Shown: piece after piece, positions 27,925-35,472 of the stretch
How the letters are laid out: the number at the start of each line of letters is the position of its first letter
How positions within the stretch are numbered: position 1 is the stretch's first letter
Origin: an uncultured Lachnospiraceae bacterium
Lineage (GTDB): Bacteria > Bacillota > Clostridia > Lachnospirales > Lachnospiraceae
Direction: 5' to 3'
DNA length: 64,000 nt
Assembly: GCA_910580195.1 (NCBI GenBank)
Contig: CAJTWA010000003.1
Location: forward strand, 62,001 to 126,000
The notes under the pieces: generated by a model
Told to the model about the DNA's origin: nothing
What the model saw: the letters and a program-made list of their open reading frames with translations, nothing else
Databases searched by the model: none
Made by a program: the position numbers and the translations under genes

Positions 27925-28401
27925 ATGGGAAATGATTATATCAGCATTATGGCCCAGAGCCTCCAGAAAAAGCTGGGGGTTCTGGACGGAATTATTGAAA
28001 AAAATGTAGAACAGCGCCAGATTCTGGAACAGGAAGAACTGGACGCAGATGCCTTTGAGCAGAACATTAAGCTGAAAAGCGATTTGGTAGACCAGATTGA
28101 ATTTTTGGACGAAGGCTTCGAGGAACTTTACGGCAGGGTAAAATCCCTGATGGAAACGGAAAAGCAGCAACATAAAGAAGAAATCCAGCTTATGAAGCAG
28201 CTTATCAAAGAAATCACCGAAAAGTCCGTGACAATCCAGACCCAAGAAGCCCGCAACCGCAAGCTGGTAGAACAGCGTTTTTCACAGGAACGGAAGAAAG
28301 TCAGGAGCATGAGGAACACCTCAACAGTAGCGAACCAATACTACAAGAACATGTCCAAGCTGAACGTGGTAGACGCCCAGTTCATGGACAAAAAGAAATA
28401 A
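27925..28401 (+). CDS. Probable FliT/FlgN-like flagellar chaperone
   Basis: A 158-residue, wholly helical, charged protein starting one base after the fliS stop. Position and coiled-coil character (LDGIIEKNVEQRQILEQEELDADAF, EKQQHKEEIQLMKQLIKEI) fit the FliT-like or FlgN-like chaperones that Clostridia encode after fliS. No diagnostic motif could be seen, so the name is by position. The last 54 bases are repeated, degenerated, directly downstream. Confidence 0.6.
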   Translation: MGNDYISIMAQSLQKKLGVLDGIIEKNVEQRQILEQEELDADAFEQNIKLKSDLVDQIEFLDEGFEELYGRVKSLMETEKQQHKEEIQLMKQLIKEITEKSVTIQTQEARNRKLVEQRFSQERKKVRSMRNTSTVANQYYKNMSKLNVVDAQFMDKKK

Positions 28402-28406
28402 ATAGA

Positions 28407-28462
28407 AATATGCCGAAGCTGAATGTGTTAGACACCCAGTACATAGGCAAAAAAGAAAATAA
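28407..28462 (+). repeat. Degenerate tandem copy of the 3' end of the chaperone gene
   Basis: The stretch resembles 28348-28401: AATATGCCGAAGCTGAATG against AACATGTCCAAGCTGAACG, then GTGTTAGACACCCAGT against GTGGTAGACGCCCAGT. It does not add codons to the gene because a stop intervenes. It appears to be a local duplication that has drifted. Confidence 0.6.
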
Positions 28463-28494
28463 GCCGGTGCAAAAGGGGAAATGCACCGGCTTTT
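28461..28494 (+). terminator. Strong intrinsic terminator of the late flagellar operon
   Basis: AAGCCGGTGCA and TGCACCGGCTT pair perfectly around an AAAGGGGAAA loop, followed by TTTT. Confidence 0.9.
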
Positions 28495-28915
28495 GGAATT
28501 CCCAGAAGAATTGGCAACAACCGTATCTGTTTGGCAGGTGGCGGCGGAGCTAAAGAAAATTTTGAATGAAAGCTTTTTATTATGTTCCGCTATATAGGCA
28601 GCAAGCTGCCAACTTGCTGCCATATCCTAGGAAAAGCTGTTGTAATAAGCCTCTGCCGTAGATGGGAAGTATCTGTTTCCATTGTAATCTGGGAATTCCA
28701 TGTATAGACTAATACTCCTCTACATTACTATAAACAAATCTGGATGTGGAAATATGACATTTTTTCTTTAAAATTGCATAATTCTCGGAATCCAAGAATT
28801 GAATTCCCAAAATTGCCACCCTTGGGATTGAAATGAAAGAGAACAATGTGTAAAATTTAAAGGAAGGCAGTAAATGTAGATTCACGAAAGAGGAAAGGGA
28901 TAATGGAGGGGTAAC
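28495..28915. other. Non-coding spacer with a perfect hairpin
   Basis: No gene is visible. GGCAGCAAG (28597-28605) and CTTGCTGCC (28613-28621) form a perfect nine-pair hairpin without a U tract. The last 60 bases are AG-rich and end in the ribosome-binding site of the sigma factor gene. Confidence 0.4.
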
Positions 28916-29587
28916 ATGTTTCAATACCTGCTGATGTTAGAATCAGACGAAGATAGAGAATTTTTTACTGAAATTTACAAAGAGTACCGGAAGGAAATGT
29001 TTTATACTGCATACGGTATCCTGCATAACCCCCAAGATGCAGAGGATATCGTCCATGAAACATTCTTGTCATTGATAGACCATTTAGACAAGATAAAAGA
29101 CAGTGAGCCCCACAAGGCTTGGTATTACATCAACACCGCGGTGAAGCACAAATGCTTCAATTTCTACCGCCGCCAGCACCTCCGTGAGGAAGTGGAACTC
29201 GACGAAACATGGATGCAGGAAGAGGAAATCATAGAAAAAGGCCCAGACTCCTTAATGGAGGAATTCGAGCTGCAGGAAGCCATGACCGGCGTCCTGCGGC
29301 AGCTGAAATCTCCCTACAAAGAAGTGCTGGCCCTGCAATATTACTACCAGCTCACCACACAGGAAATTGCAGACGAACTTGGCACAACCCCCGATAACGT
29401 CAGGCACATTTCCATGCGGGCAAAGCGCAAGCTCCAATCCATACTGGAAGAACGCGGCCTGTGGAACGAGAAAGGAACCAGCAAAGACAAGCCCGCCAAA
29501 AAGAAAGCCAGCAAGAAAACATCCTCCCCAAAAGGCAGGAAGGGCAAGAAAGGCGCAGAAGGGGAGGAGGAAGGAAAAGACAAATAA
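28916..29587 (+). CDS. RNA polymerase sigma factor, sigma-70 family, with basic C-terminal tail
   Basis: A 223-residue paralogue of the protein encoded at 5168-5725. Region 2 contains DAEDIVHETFLSLIDHLDKI, region 4 contains TTQEIADELGTTPDNVRHIS. After about residue 180 it has a unique tail rich in Lys, Ser and Gly (KPAKKKASKKTSSPKGRKG), absent from the paralogue and possibly nucleic-acid binding. The ATG at 28916 follows GGAGGGG. A truncated relative follows 90 bases later. Confidence 0.85.
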   Translation: MFQYLLMLESDEDREFFTEIYKEYRKEMFYTAYGILHNPQDAEDIVHETFLSLIDHLDKIKDSEPHKAWYYINTAVKHKCFNFYRRQHLREEVELDETWMQEEEIIEKGPDSLMEEFELQEAMTGVLRQLKSPYKEVLALQYYYQLTTQEIADELGTTPDNVRHISMRAKRKLQSILEERGLWNEKGTSKDKPAKKKASKKTSSPKGRKGKKGAEGEEEGKDK

Positions 29588-29677
29588 AACACAAAAGAAG
29601 AAAAGGACAAAATAACGTTAGAAGGCATAAGGGAACGTTAGAAGTAACAAAGGAAGAGGAAGAAAGGAAGTGTTAAG

Positions 29678-30013
29678 ATGCCACAAAATTTAAATCCATT
29701 AGAAACAGAAGAAGGAAAGGAGTTCTTTGGAGCCATTTACAAAGAATACAATGCGAGCATGATGTATGCTGCAAACAGTATCCTTAACAACCCATCCGAT
29801 GCAGAAGAAGTTGTACATGATGCATTTTTAACAATAATAAGCCATTTGGACAAGCTTATGGACTATGAGGTTCCGAAGCTTAACTTATATACTAGGCTGT
29901 TGGTAAAGGCCAAAGCAGATAAGCTGAACCAAAAGAAGAATGGAGGGAAAAGCATGTTGTCTGAGCTTTGTGAGGTAATGTATGGTTCAGATAAAAAAGA
30001 GGGGAACAAGTGA
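29678..30013 (+). CDS. Truncated sigma factor-like protein (region 2 only)
   Basis: A 111-residue protein that aligns with the first half of the two sigma factors in this window: EGKEFFGAIYKEYNASMMYAANSILNNPSDAEEVVHDAFLTIISHLDK. Region 4, the -35 recognition domain, is missing and the end is a short basic tail. It has a good ribosome-binding site (GGAAG) and no internal stop, so it may be expressed. It could be a region-2 decoy or half of a two-subunit sigma factor, or just a decaying copy. Confidence 0.65.
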   Translation: MPQNLNPLETEEGKEFFGAIYKEYNASMMYAANSILNNPSDAEEVVHDAFLTIISHLDKLMDYEVPKLNLYTRLLVKAKADKLNQKKNGGKSMLSELCEVMYGSDKKEGNK

Positions 30014-30434
30014 GTAATAGGGTGGATTTTTGTTTAGGTTAAGGAGGGAAGGGATGCCTCTTTAATCTCTCGAAGCCTAATTCCCTGCAGCTTTGCTGCA
30101 TAACAATTTAAGCGAAGCTGTGGCTAATATCCTGCAGCTATGCGGTGGGGAGCGTTAGTGTTATTGGAAATAGCCGAAAAATAGCCATCACATCCATGGT
30201 TTACAGGATTTTGGCAGAGAATAATTGAAAACAAGAAATGTACTTTGTTAAAATTCATATTAAAATGAAAGATGGGTTTAATAGAGAAAGCTGGTGCAAC
30301 ATGCATACACCAGCTTTTTCTATTTCCCCATTGATAGGGGAATATATTTGAATTATACTCTCCAAATATAGTAACAATTAAGGTGGGGATAATATGACAC
30401 TTTTCAAAGATTTTATCTAATTAATCAAAAAAGG
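30014..30434. other. Non-coding spacer before the IS110 element; tiny open frame near its end
   Basis: No substantial gene is seen. A terminator lies at 30287-30319. A good ribosome-binding site (AAGGTGGGG) precedes an ATG at 30394 that opens only eight codons (MTLFKDFI) before a stop at the likely element edge. It could be the 5' stub of a gene cut by the insertion. Confidence 0.3.
30287..30319 (+). terminator. Intrinsic terminator
   Basis: AAAGCTGGTG and CACCAGCTTT pair around an 11-base loop and are followed by a T run ending at 30319. Confidence 0.85.
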
Positions 30435-30488
30435 AGCTTCCTGTATAATACAAACATAGGGAATTCCAAGAAAGGTGGTTGATAAAAA

Positions 30489-30558
30489 GATACCTCAGAG
30501 TAAAATAAGATTGCTGACTTTGCGGGTTAGTAAAAATCTTATTGAACAGAGAGGTATC
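30489..30558 (+). ncRNA. Two-tier hairpin in the IS110 5' leader (candidate bridge RNA part or attenuator)
   Basis: GATACCTC (30489-30496) pairs with GAGGTATC (30551-30558), and inside AATAAGATT (30504-30512) pairs with AATCTTATT (30535-30543), leaving an internal loop and a 22-base apical loop. It ends six bases before the transposase ATG. A TATAAT box at about 30446 could drive it. Bridge RNAs of IS621-type elements lie in this position, but it is shorter than the known ones. Confidence 0.4.
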
Positions 30559-30563
30559 CCAAG

Positions 30564-31850
30564 ATGAATTGTAACACACAGAACGCAAAAATTGCATCCA
30601 TAACTGAAAAAACTTTGATTGTCGGAATTGATGTGGGAAGCGGGACCCATTATGCCAGGGCATTCGACTGGCGTAACTACGAGTACACAAAGAAACCGCT
30701 GGAGTTCAGCAACACCGAAGCCGGCTTCCAGACACTAAAGGCATGGATGGAGGAGCTTGCAGAGAAGCACGGCAAGACCGCAGTGGTTCCGGGCATGGAG
30801 CCGACAGGCCACTACTGGTTCGCCCTGGGGAAGTTCCTGCAGGACAACGGAATGAAGCCGGTGCATGTGAACCCCCATCATGTGAAGAAATCCAAAGAGC
30901 TGGATGACAACAATCCCAACAAGAATGACCGGAAGGATCCCAAGACGATCGCTGCGCTTGTCAATGAGGGGAGGTTCTCTTACCCTTACATGCCGGTCGG
31001 CATCTACGCAGAGATCAGGAGCTTATCGAACCTGCGCTTCCAGACGCAGGAGGAGCTCACAAGGATCAAGAACCGCCTGTCGAGATGGTTCTCCATCTAC
31101 TTTCCTGAGTACAAAGACGTCTACGGGGACCTGAAGGCGGTAAGCGGGAGGATGGTGCTGAAGGCAGCGCCGCTGCCGGAGGACATCATGAAGCTGGGGG
31201 CGGAAGGCGTGAACCGGATCTGGAGGGACGCAAAGCTGAGGGGCGCCGGGATGAAGAGGGCAAAGACCCTGGTAACGGCTGCGGAGCACAGCATAGGGAG
31301 CAAGGAAGCGCCGGAGGCGGCACGGATGGAACTGAAGAACCTGCTGGACGACATGGATGCATATGCGTCAAGACTGGAGGGGCTGCTCCGGAGGATAGAA
31401 GAAAAGCTGAAGGGGATTCCGTATATAGATAACCTGCTGGCAATCAAGGGGATCGGGATGGCAACGGTCAGCGGCTTTATAGCAGAGGTTGGGGACATAG
31501 GACGTTTCGACAGCCCCAAACAGCTACAGAAGCTGGCAGGATACGCCATCGTGGCAAACGATTCGGGCAAGCATAACGGAGAAAGCCGCATCAGCTACCG
31601 GGGACGGAAACGCCTGAGGTATGTGCTGTACGAGGCGGCGATATCGCTGGTGGGAAAGAATGCGGAGTTCCGTCAGATATACGAGCATTACCGGACGCGG
31701 AAGGAGAACCCGCTCAAAAAGATGCAGGCGGTGGTGGCGGTGGCATGTAAGGTGCTGAGGATATTCTACGCGATCCTTACCAAGGGTATCCAGTATGACC
31801 CTGATAAGCTGTTGGGCGACATCAGGAGGCCGCAGGTACAGGCGGCATAA
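30564..31850 (+). CDS. IS110-family transposase (DEDD recombinase)
   Basis: A 428-residue transposase. The N-terminal RuvC-like DEDD site is complete: D23 in VGIDVGS, E79 in GMEPTGHYW, D122 and D125 in NKNDRKDPKT. The C-terminal transposase_20 domain has the helix-hairpin-helix LLAIKGIGMATVSGFIAEVG and the region SGKHNGESRISYRGRKRLRYVL with the conserved serine segment. IS110 transposases act with an element-encoded RNA that pairs with target and donor DNA. The gene looks intact and its codon use (GC-rich) differs from the AT-rich island that follows. Confidence 0.95.
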   Translation: MNCNTQNAKIASITEKTLIVGIDVGSGTHYARAFDWRNYEYTKKPLEFSNTEAGFQTLKAWMEELAEKHGKTAVVPGMEPTGHYWFALGKFLQDNGMKPVHVNPHHVKKSKELDDNNPNKNDRKDPKTIAALVNEGRFSYPYMPVGIYAEIRSLSNLRFQTQEELTRIKNRLSRWFSIYFPEYKDVYGDLKAVSGRMVLKAAPLPEDIMKLGAEGVNRIWRDAKLRGAGMKRAKTLVTAAEHSIGSKEAPEAARMELKNLLDDMDAYASRLEGLLRRIEEKLKGIPYIDNLLAIKGIGMATVSGFIAEVGDIGRFDSPKQLQKLAGYAIVANDSGKHNGESRISYRGRKRLRYVLYEAAISLVGKNAEFRQIYEHYRTRKENPLKKMQAVVAVACKVLRIFYAILTKGIQYDPDKLLGDIRRPQVQAA

Positions 31851-31875
31851 CAGCGGGAACAAGAACAGGCAATAC

Positions 31876-31938
31876 CCTGTCACGGCTGGACTGGGCCTCC
31901 GGCAGGCACCGCCGGGAGCTGAGTCCAGCCATGACAGG
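31876..31938 (+). ncRNA. Extended hairpin 3' of the transposase (candidate bridge RNA segment)
   Basis: CCTGTCACGGCTGGACT (31876-31892) pairs with AGTCCAGCCATGACAGG (31922-31938) with one mismatch, and CTCCGGC/GCCGGGAG pair inside. It begins 26 bases after the transposase stop in a GC-rich, non-coding stretch that runs on for about 350 bases. In the IS1111 group the guide RNA is encoded downstream of the transposase, which this arrangement would fit. Confidence 0.45.
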
Positions 31939-32300
31939 AAAGGCTGGGGGACATGAGGGACAGGCTGGGCGAAACGTCCACCGCAAGGTGCCAGCCGGGA
32001 GCCATGCAGGTCAGTAAGACTTATGACAAAGAATGAGCCAGTAGTCGGCAGGAATATTTTCCATAGGGCAGGACCCTGTAAAGGAGCTGAGCTGACACCC
32101 TGGTTATGGACAGGCGGAACGAAGGAAGTTAGGACCCGCGAGACGGTGATCCTGGTAGACACGGGAGGTTCGCTGCCGTAGAAGGAGGGGCATACACAAG
32201 GCCATGTAGAGCGAAAACAAAGACGTTCTACTTCGTGTACCCTACACCATCTATTTTCGTACCAGATACAGAGAAATGTCCATCTCCTTGGCTCATTCAT

Positions 32301-33027
32301 CTGAGATATGAAACTTAAAATTCCTTGATTTTTTAAGGAAAATCACTTGACATTATAGGGAGGAGTGTTTTGAATAATAAGTTTATTCAGAATTGTGCAA
32401 GTGTTCCATGAGATAGATTATGTGATTGTGGATACTTGTAATCTGGAAAACGTAAAGAAAGTGCCATGAAGGCATAACCAGAACTTGTAATCTAAATAAT
32501 AAGCCTAGACATTGGTTTGCGAATATTACAAAACCTTGCATATACATATACCTATAAGGTAAACTTCATGAATACTGTAAATACTTTGGAATGTGTTCAG
32601 AAAGTGTTTTCTGTCTACTCCTTTCATAATGTAACAGCAGATAAGGAAAAATAAAGAATGAGAATTAGGATACCAGAAAAATAAGAAACAGGACAGATAT
32701 AACCTTCATGTGGGCTCAAAATTATGTTTAGAATTAATTATAGAGGATTATAGAAATTCTTTCTCTCAAGGAAACCAATAACAGTACCAACGATGTTGGT
32801 GGGAAATATGAGGATAGTGAGTGTGTAAGAAGTTATAATGTAGATCAGATAAGTAGAATTCATTGGAAACCTATGTGGGATGCAAAGAAAGCGGTTGGAA
32901 AGCGGTTTGTGGCCTACCATATAGCACGGATCTACCCTGTATGGATGGGCATACTAGAAAATTTGTGATAGGAGTTAAATGGTGTACCAGATTTTTAGAG
33001 ATATAAGGACAACATGGATAAAAAAGC
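32301..33027. other. AT-rich non-coding stretch
   Basis: No convincing gene is seen on either strand. The string ACTTGTAATCT occurs twice about 55 bases apart (near 32432 and 32485). A 60-codon open frame on the minus strand at 32738-32920 has no family resemblance. The stretch may hold remnants of whatever preceded the glycan island. Confidence 0.35.
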
Positions 33028-33055
33028 TAAATAATAAAATCTATATTGCCGATAT
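33028..33055 (+). promoter_or_regulatory. SigD promoter of small RNA 1
   Basis: TAAA (33028-33031), 16 bases, GCCGATAT (33048-33055): perfect half-sites for sigma-28. The start is predicted at about 33062. Confidence 0.75.
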
Positions 33056-33061
33056 AGAATA

Positions 33062-33145
33062 AAATAGGATAGGAAATCATACAACGCATGGAGGCGCTAT
33101 ACCATAAAAATTAGAGGAATAGACATGGCGTCTGTTTCTTTTTTT
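33062..33145 (+). ncRNA. SigD-dependent small RNA 1, candidate CsrA-sequestering RNA
   Basis: About 84 nt from the predicted start to an intrinsic terminator (12-pair stem 33113-33124 with 33130-33141, then T run). It carries four GGA motifs. Two are presented in loops: GAU AGGAA AUC (33068-33078) and CGC AUGGAG GCG (33085-33096). The AUGGAG hexaloop is the one found in the flagellin and flaG leaders. No open frame is present. A paralogue lies at 35169-35249. The role as a CsrA decoy is inference; pairing of AUGG with CCAU gives an alternative fold. Confidence 0.6.
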
Positions 33146-33333
33146 GTTGTCTATGAATAGCTCTTATTATTTAGGAAAAGTTAAGTGTATAAGAGAGATA
33201 ATATAAATATATAAATGATGGGTACAAGGGAGGGGATAAATGAGCTGTATGTATAAAAGAAGTATTTTGCTAAATGGTTTTGTGGACGGGATAACAATCA
33301 GATAAATTTTTTATACCATAAAGGAGGATTATA

Positions 33334-34161
33334 ATGTTAGTGGACGTTCAGTCTTTGGGAAAAACAGCTTTAATGTTAAGGCAGAAAATTGCCAAGGTTT
33401 CTTATGCCACAGGGAGAGGGTTTTTAAGTACCGCATATTCTTCTATTGAAATTTTATTGGCTCTTTATTGTAGCGGCGTAATGAAATATGATGTAAACAA
33501 TCCCGAATGGGAGGAAAGAGATAGATTTATATTAAGCAAAGGACATTCAGGGCTTGCACTTTATATGGTGCTTGCAGAAATAGGGCTGATTTCAGATGAA
33601 GTTTTTGAAGGCTTTTCTGATTCAAATTCTATGTATGGGGTGCACCCAGTATACGATTTAAAGAGCGGTATTGAAATGTCATCAGGTTCATTGGGACATG
33701 GATTATCTTTTGCAATTGGCCATGCTTATGCAGCAAAATTAAATAAAAAAGATTATCATGTGTATGTGTTGCTTGGAGATGGAGAATTGCAAGAAGGTTC
33801 TAACTGGGAGGCTTTCTTGCTTGTAAATGCGTTGAAACTTGACAATTTAACTGTGATTGTTGATAGAAATAACCGTCAGATTTCTGGCAAGGTAGAAAAA
33901 ATCGTTCCATTAGATTCGCTCAAACTCAAGTTGGAGAGTTTTGGTTTTGAGGTAATTGAAGTAGATGGACATAATATTGCTTGTTTGACGGAGGCACTGT
34001 CAAAGAAATTGGGCAAACCTTTGGCTATAATTGCTCATACTGTGAAAGGGAAGGGAATTTCTTTTGTAGAGGATGAGGATAATTGGCATGGAAGGGCATT
34101 GTCGGATAGTGAATGGGAGCGTGCAAAAATAGAATTGAACATAGAAAAGGAGATACTATGA
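33334..34161 (+). CDS. Transketolase, N-terminal (TPP-binding) subunit
   Basis: A 275-residue protein equal to the first third of transketolase. TPP/Mg motifs are visible: LSKGHSGLALY, GSLGHGLSFAIGHA, GDGELQEGSNWEA (the GDG...N cofactor motif) and VDRNNRQISG. The second half of the enzyme is encoded by the next gene, overlapping by ATGA. It moves two-carbon units between sugar phosphates. Placed at the head of an island with heptose-type genes, it may supply sedoheptulose-7-phosphate or a related ketose phosphate for a glycan rather than serve the pentose pathway. Confidence 0.9.
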   Translation: MLVDVQSLGKTALMLRQKIAKVSYATGRGFLSTAYSSIEILLALYCSGVMKYDVNNPEWEERDRFILSKGHSGLALYMVLAEIGLISDEVFEGFSDSNSMYGVHPVYDLKSGIEMSSGSLGHGLSFAIGHAYAAKLNKKDYHVYVLLGDGELQEGSNWEAFLLVNALKLDNLTVIVDRNNRQISGKVEKIVPLDSLKLKLESFGFEVIEVDGHNIACLTEALSKKLGKPLAIIAHTVKGKGISFVEDEDNWHGRALSDSEWERAKIELNIEKEIL

Positions 34162-35084
34162 TTGATGCATTTGATAATGAGTTAATTAAGTTAGCCATGC
34201 AAGATGACAGAATTGTCATTATTGGTGCAGATGATGGTCGGTTTTGCTCTTTGGTGCCAGAAAAAATGAAGGAAAGGTACTTAAATGTAGGAATTGCAGA
34301 ATGTAATGCTATAGGGATAGCGGCAGGTTTGTCTTGTTGTGGCAAGATTCCGTTTGTAACTGCAGGAGGAACTTTTTTAGTTCATAGGGCGAATGAATTT
34401 ATACGTGATGATGTATGTATGCAAAATAGGAATGTCAAAATTATTGCCATTGGTGCAGGTCTTGCTATGAATGCGTTAGGAAATACACAGCATATGACAG
34501 AGGATGTTGCCACTCTCCGGTCAATACCGAATTTGACAATTATGACTGCGGCAACGCCGAAAGAAGCAATTCTTATGGCAGATATGGCCTATAAAATGGA
34601 TGGGCCGGTTTATATTCGCCTTGGTCGCCATGAGGGAAAGGATGTTTATCAGGAACAGAAAATGGAATTTCGAGTAGGTAAAGGGCAAGTAATTTGTAAG
34701 GGAAATGATATTTCTATTATTACGACAGGAACAATATTATCAGATATATTAGAGGTATTGCCAGAATTAAATAAGAATGGGGTTTTTGCAGAAGTAATCA
34801 ATATGCATACCATAAAACCGATTGATAAAGAAATCATTACTCAGGCTGCAGACCATACAGGAAAGATTCTAATAGTAGAAGAACATTCAGTGACAGGAGG
34901 ATTACGGGGGGCTGTTGCTGAGGTATTGACAGAGGCTGGGAAAGTACCAATTATGCAGTATATGGGTTTGAAGGATTGCTTTGCACAAGGGTATGGAAGT
35001 TATAGGGATATTAAAAGGAAGAATGGTTTATCTTTGGAAAACATAAAAATGCAGGCACTGAAATTAGCCAATAGTGGGAAATGA
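34158..35084 (+). CDS. Transketolase, C-terminal (pyrimidine-binding) subunit
   Basis: A 308-residue partner of the preceding gene, matching the central and C-terminal transketolase domains: the pyrimidine-binding part with VGIAECNAIGIAAGLSCCGK (the conserved Glu) and TAGGTFLVHRANEF, and the C-terminal part with ILIVEEHSVTGGLRGAVAEVL. The start at 34158 overlaps the stop of the first subunit (ATGA) and has AAAGGAG upstream; a frame from 34113 is longer but without support. Split transketolases are common in carbohydrate and nucleotide-sugar clusters. Confidence 0.9.
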   Translation: MIDAFDNELIKLAMQDDRIVIIGADDGRFCSLVPEKMKERYLNVGIAECNAIGIAAGLSCCGKIPFVTAGGTFLVHRANEFIRDDVCMQNRNVKIIAIGAGLAMNALGNTQHMTEDVATLRSIPNLTIMTAATPKEAILMADMAYKMDGPVYIRLGRHEGKDVYQEQKMEFRVGKGQVICKGNDISIITTGTILSDILEVLPELNKNGVFAEVINMHTIKPIDKEIITQAADHTGKILIVEEHSVTGGLRGAVAEVLTEAGKVPIMQYMGLKDCFAQGYGSYRDIKRKNGLSLENIKMQALKLANSGK

Positions 35085-35134
35085 AGATACTAAATGCCTT
35101 GTCATGTTATAGTGGAATAAATTTTATATAAAGG

Positions 35135-35162
35135 TAAATTATAAAATACTTATTGCCGATAT
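35135..35162 (+). promoter_or_regulatory. SigD promoter of small RNA 2
   Basis: TAAA (35135-35138), 16 bases, GCCGATAT (35155-35162), the same half-sites and spacing as at 33028. Confidence 0.75.
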
Positions 35163-35168
35163 AGAAAA

Positions 35169-35249
35169 TGATAGGAAATCGTACAACGCATGGAGGCGCT
35201 ATACCATAAAAATGAGAGGAATAGACGTGGCTTCTGTTTCTCTTTTTTT
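35169..35249 (+). ncRNA. SigD-dependent small RNA 2, candidate CsrA-sequestering RNA
   Basis: A close paralogue of small RNA 1. GAU AGGAA AUC (35170-35180) and CGC AUGGAG GCG (35187-35198) are both kept, as is the block TATACCATAAAAAT. The terminator (stem from 35214 pairing up to 35242, then seven T) has changed but still pairs: outer GAG/CTC here against AGAG/CTTT in copy 1. Three GGA motifs are present. The two RNAs flank the transketolase genes. The rest of 35250-35472 shows nothing recognisable. Confidence 0.6.
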
Positions 35250-35472
35250 AGTCTAAAAAGATGTGGTTATGTAAAAGAGCTATCTTATATCTTTGGGTGC
35301 AAGAGTTTTCAGCAAGAGAGCTTAAGGGCAAACTTTAAAGTTGATGTTAGAATCTGAAAATACTGCCATAGGCGAGCCTTTTACTGACTATTTTAAAAAC
35401 ATAATTATTTCTATATTTCTTATCATAGATAATCACATTAATTAAACCAAATAGATAAGGTGGATAGGGAAA

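Larger units (their letters stand above)
30435..32300 (+). mobile_element. IS110-family insertion sequence (ends approximate)
   Basis: The element consists of an IS110-type transposase gene flanked by structured, GC-rich non-coding DNA, set in AT-rich surroundings. Composition changes near 30435 and between about 32240 and 32340. IS110 elements have no terminal inverted repeats and usually no target duplication, so the edges cannot be fixed from one copy. Both flanking non-coding parts contain candidate guide (bridge) RNA hairpins. Confidence 0.5.

Noticed and set aside
31524..32300. A 258-codon open frame on the minus strand over the IS110 3' region
   Set aside because: It overlaps the transposase in antisense and a GC-rich structured non-coding tail; composition is Pro/Arg/Cys-rich without any family motif or ribosome-binding site.
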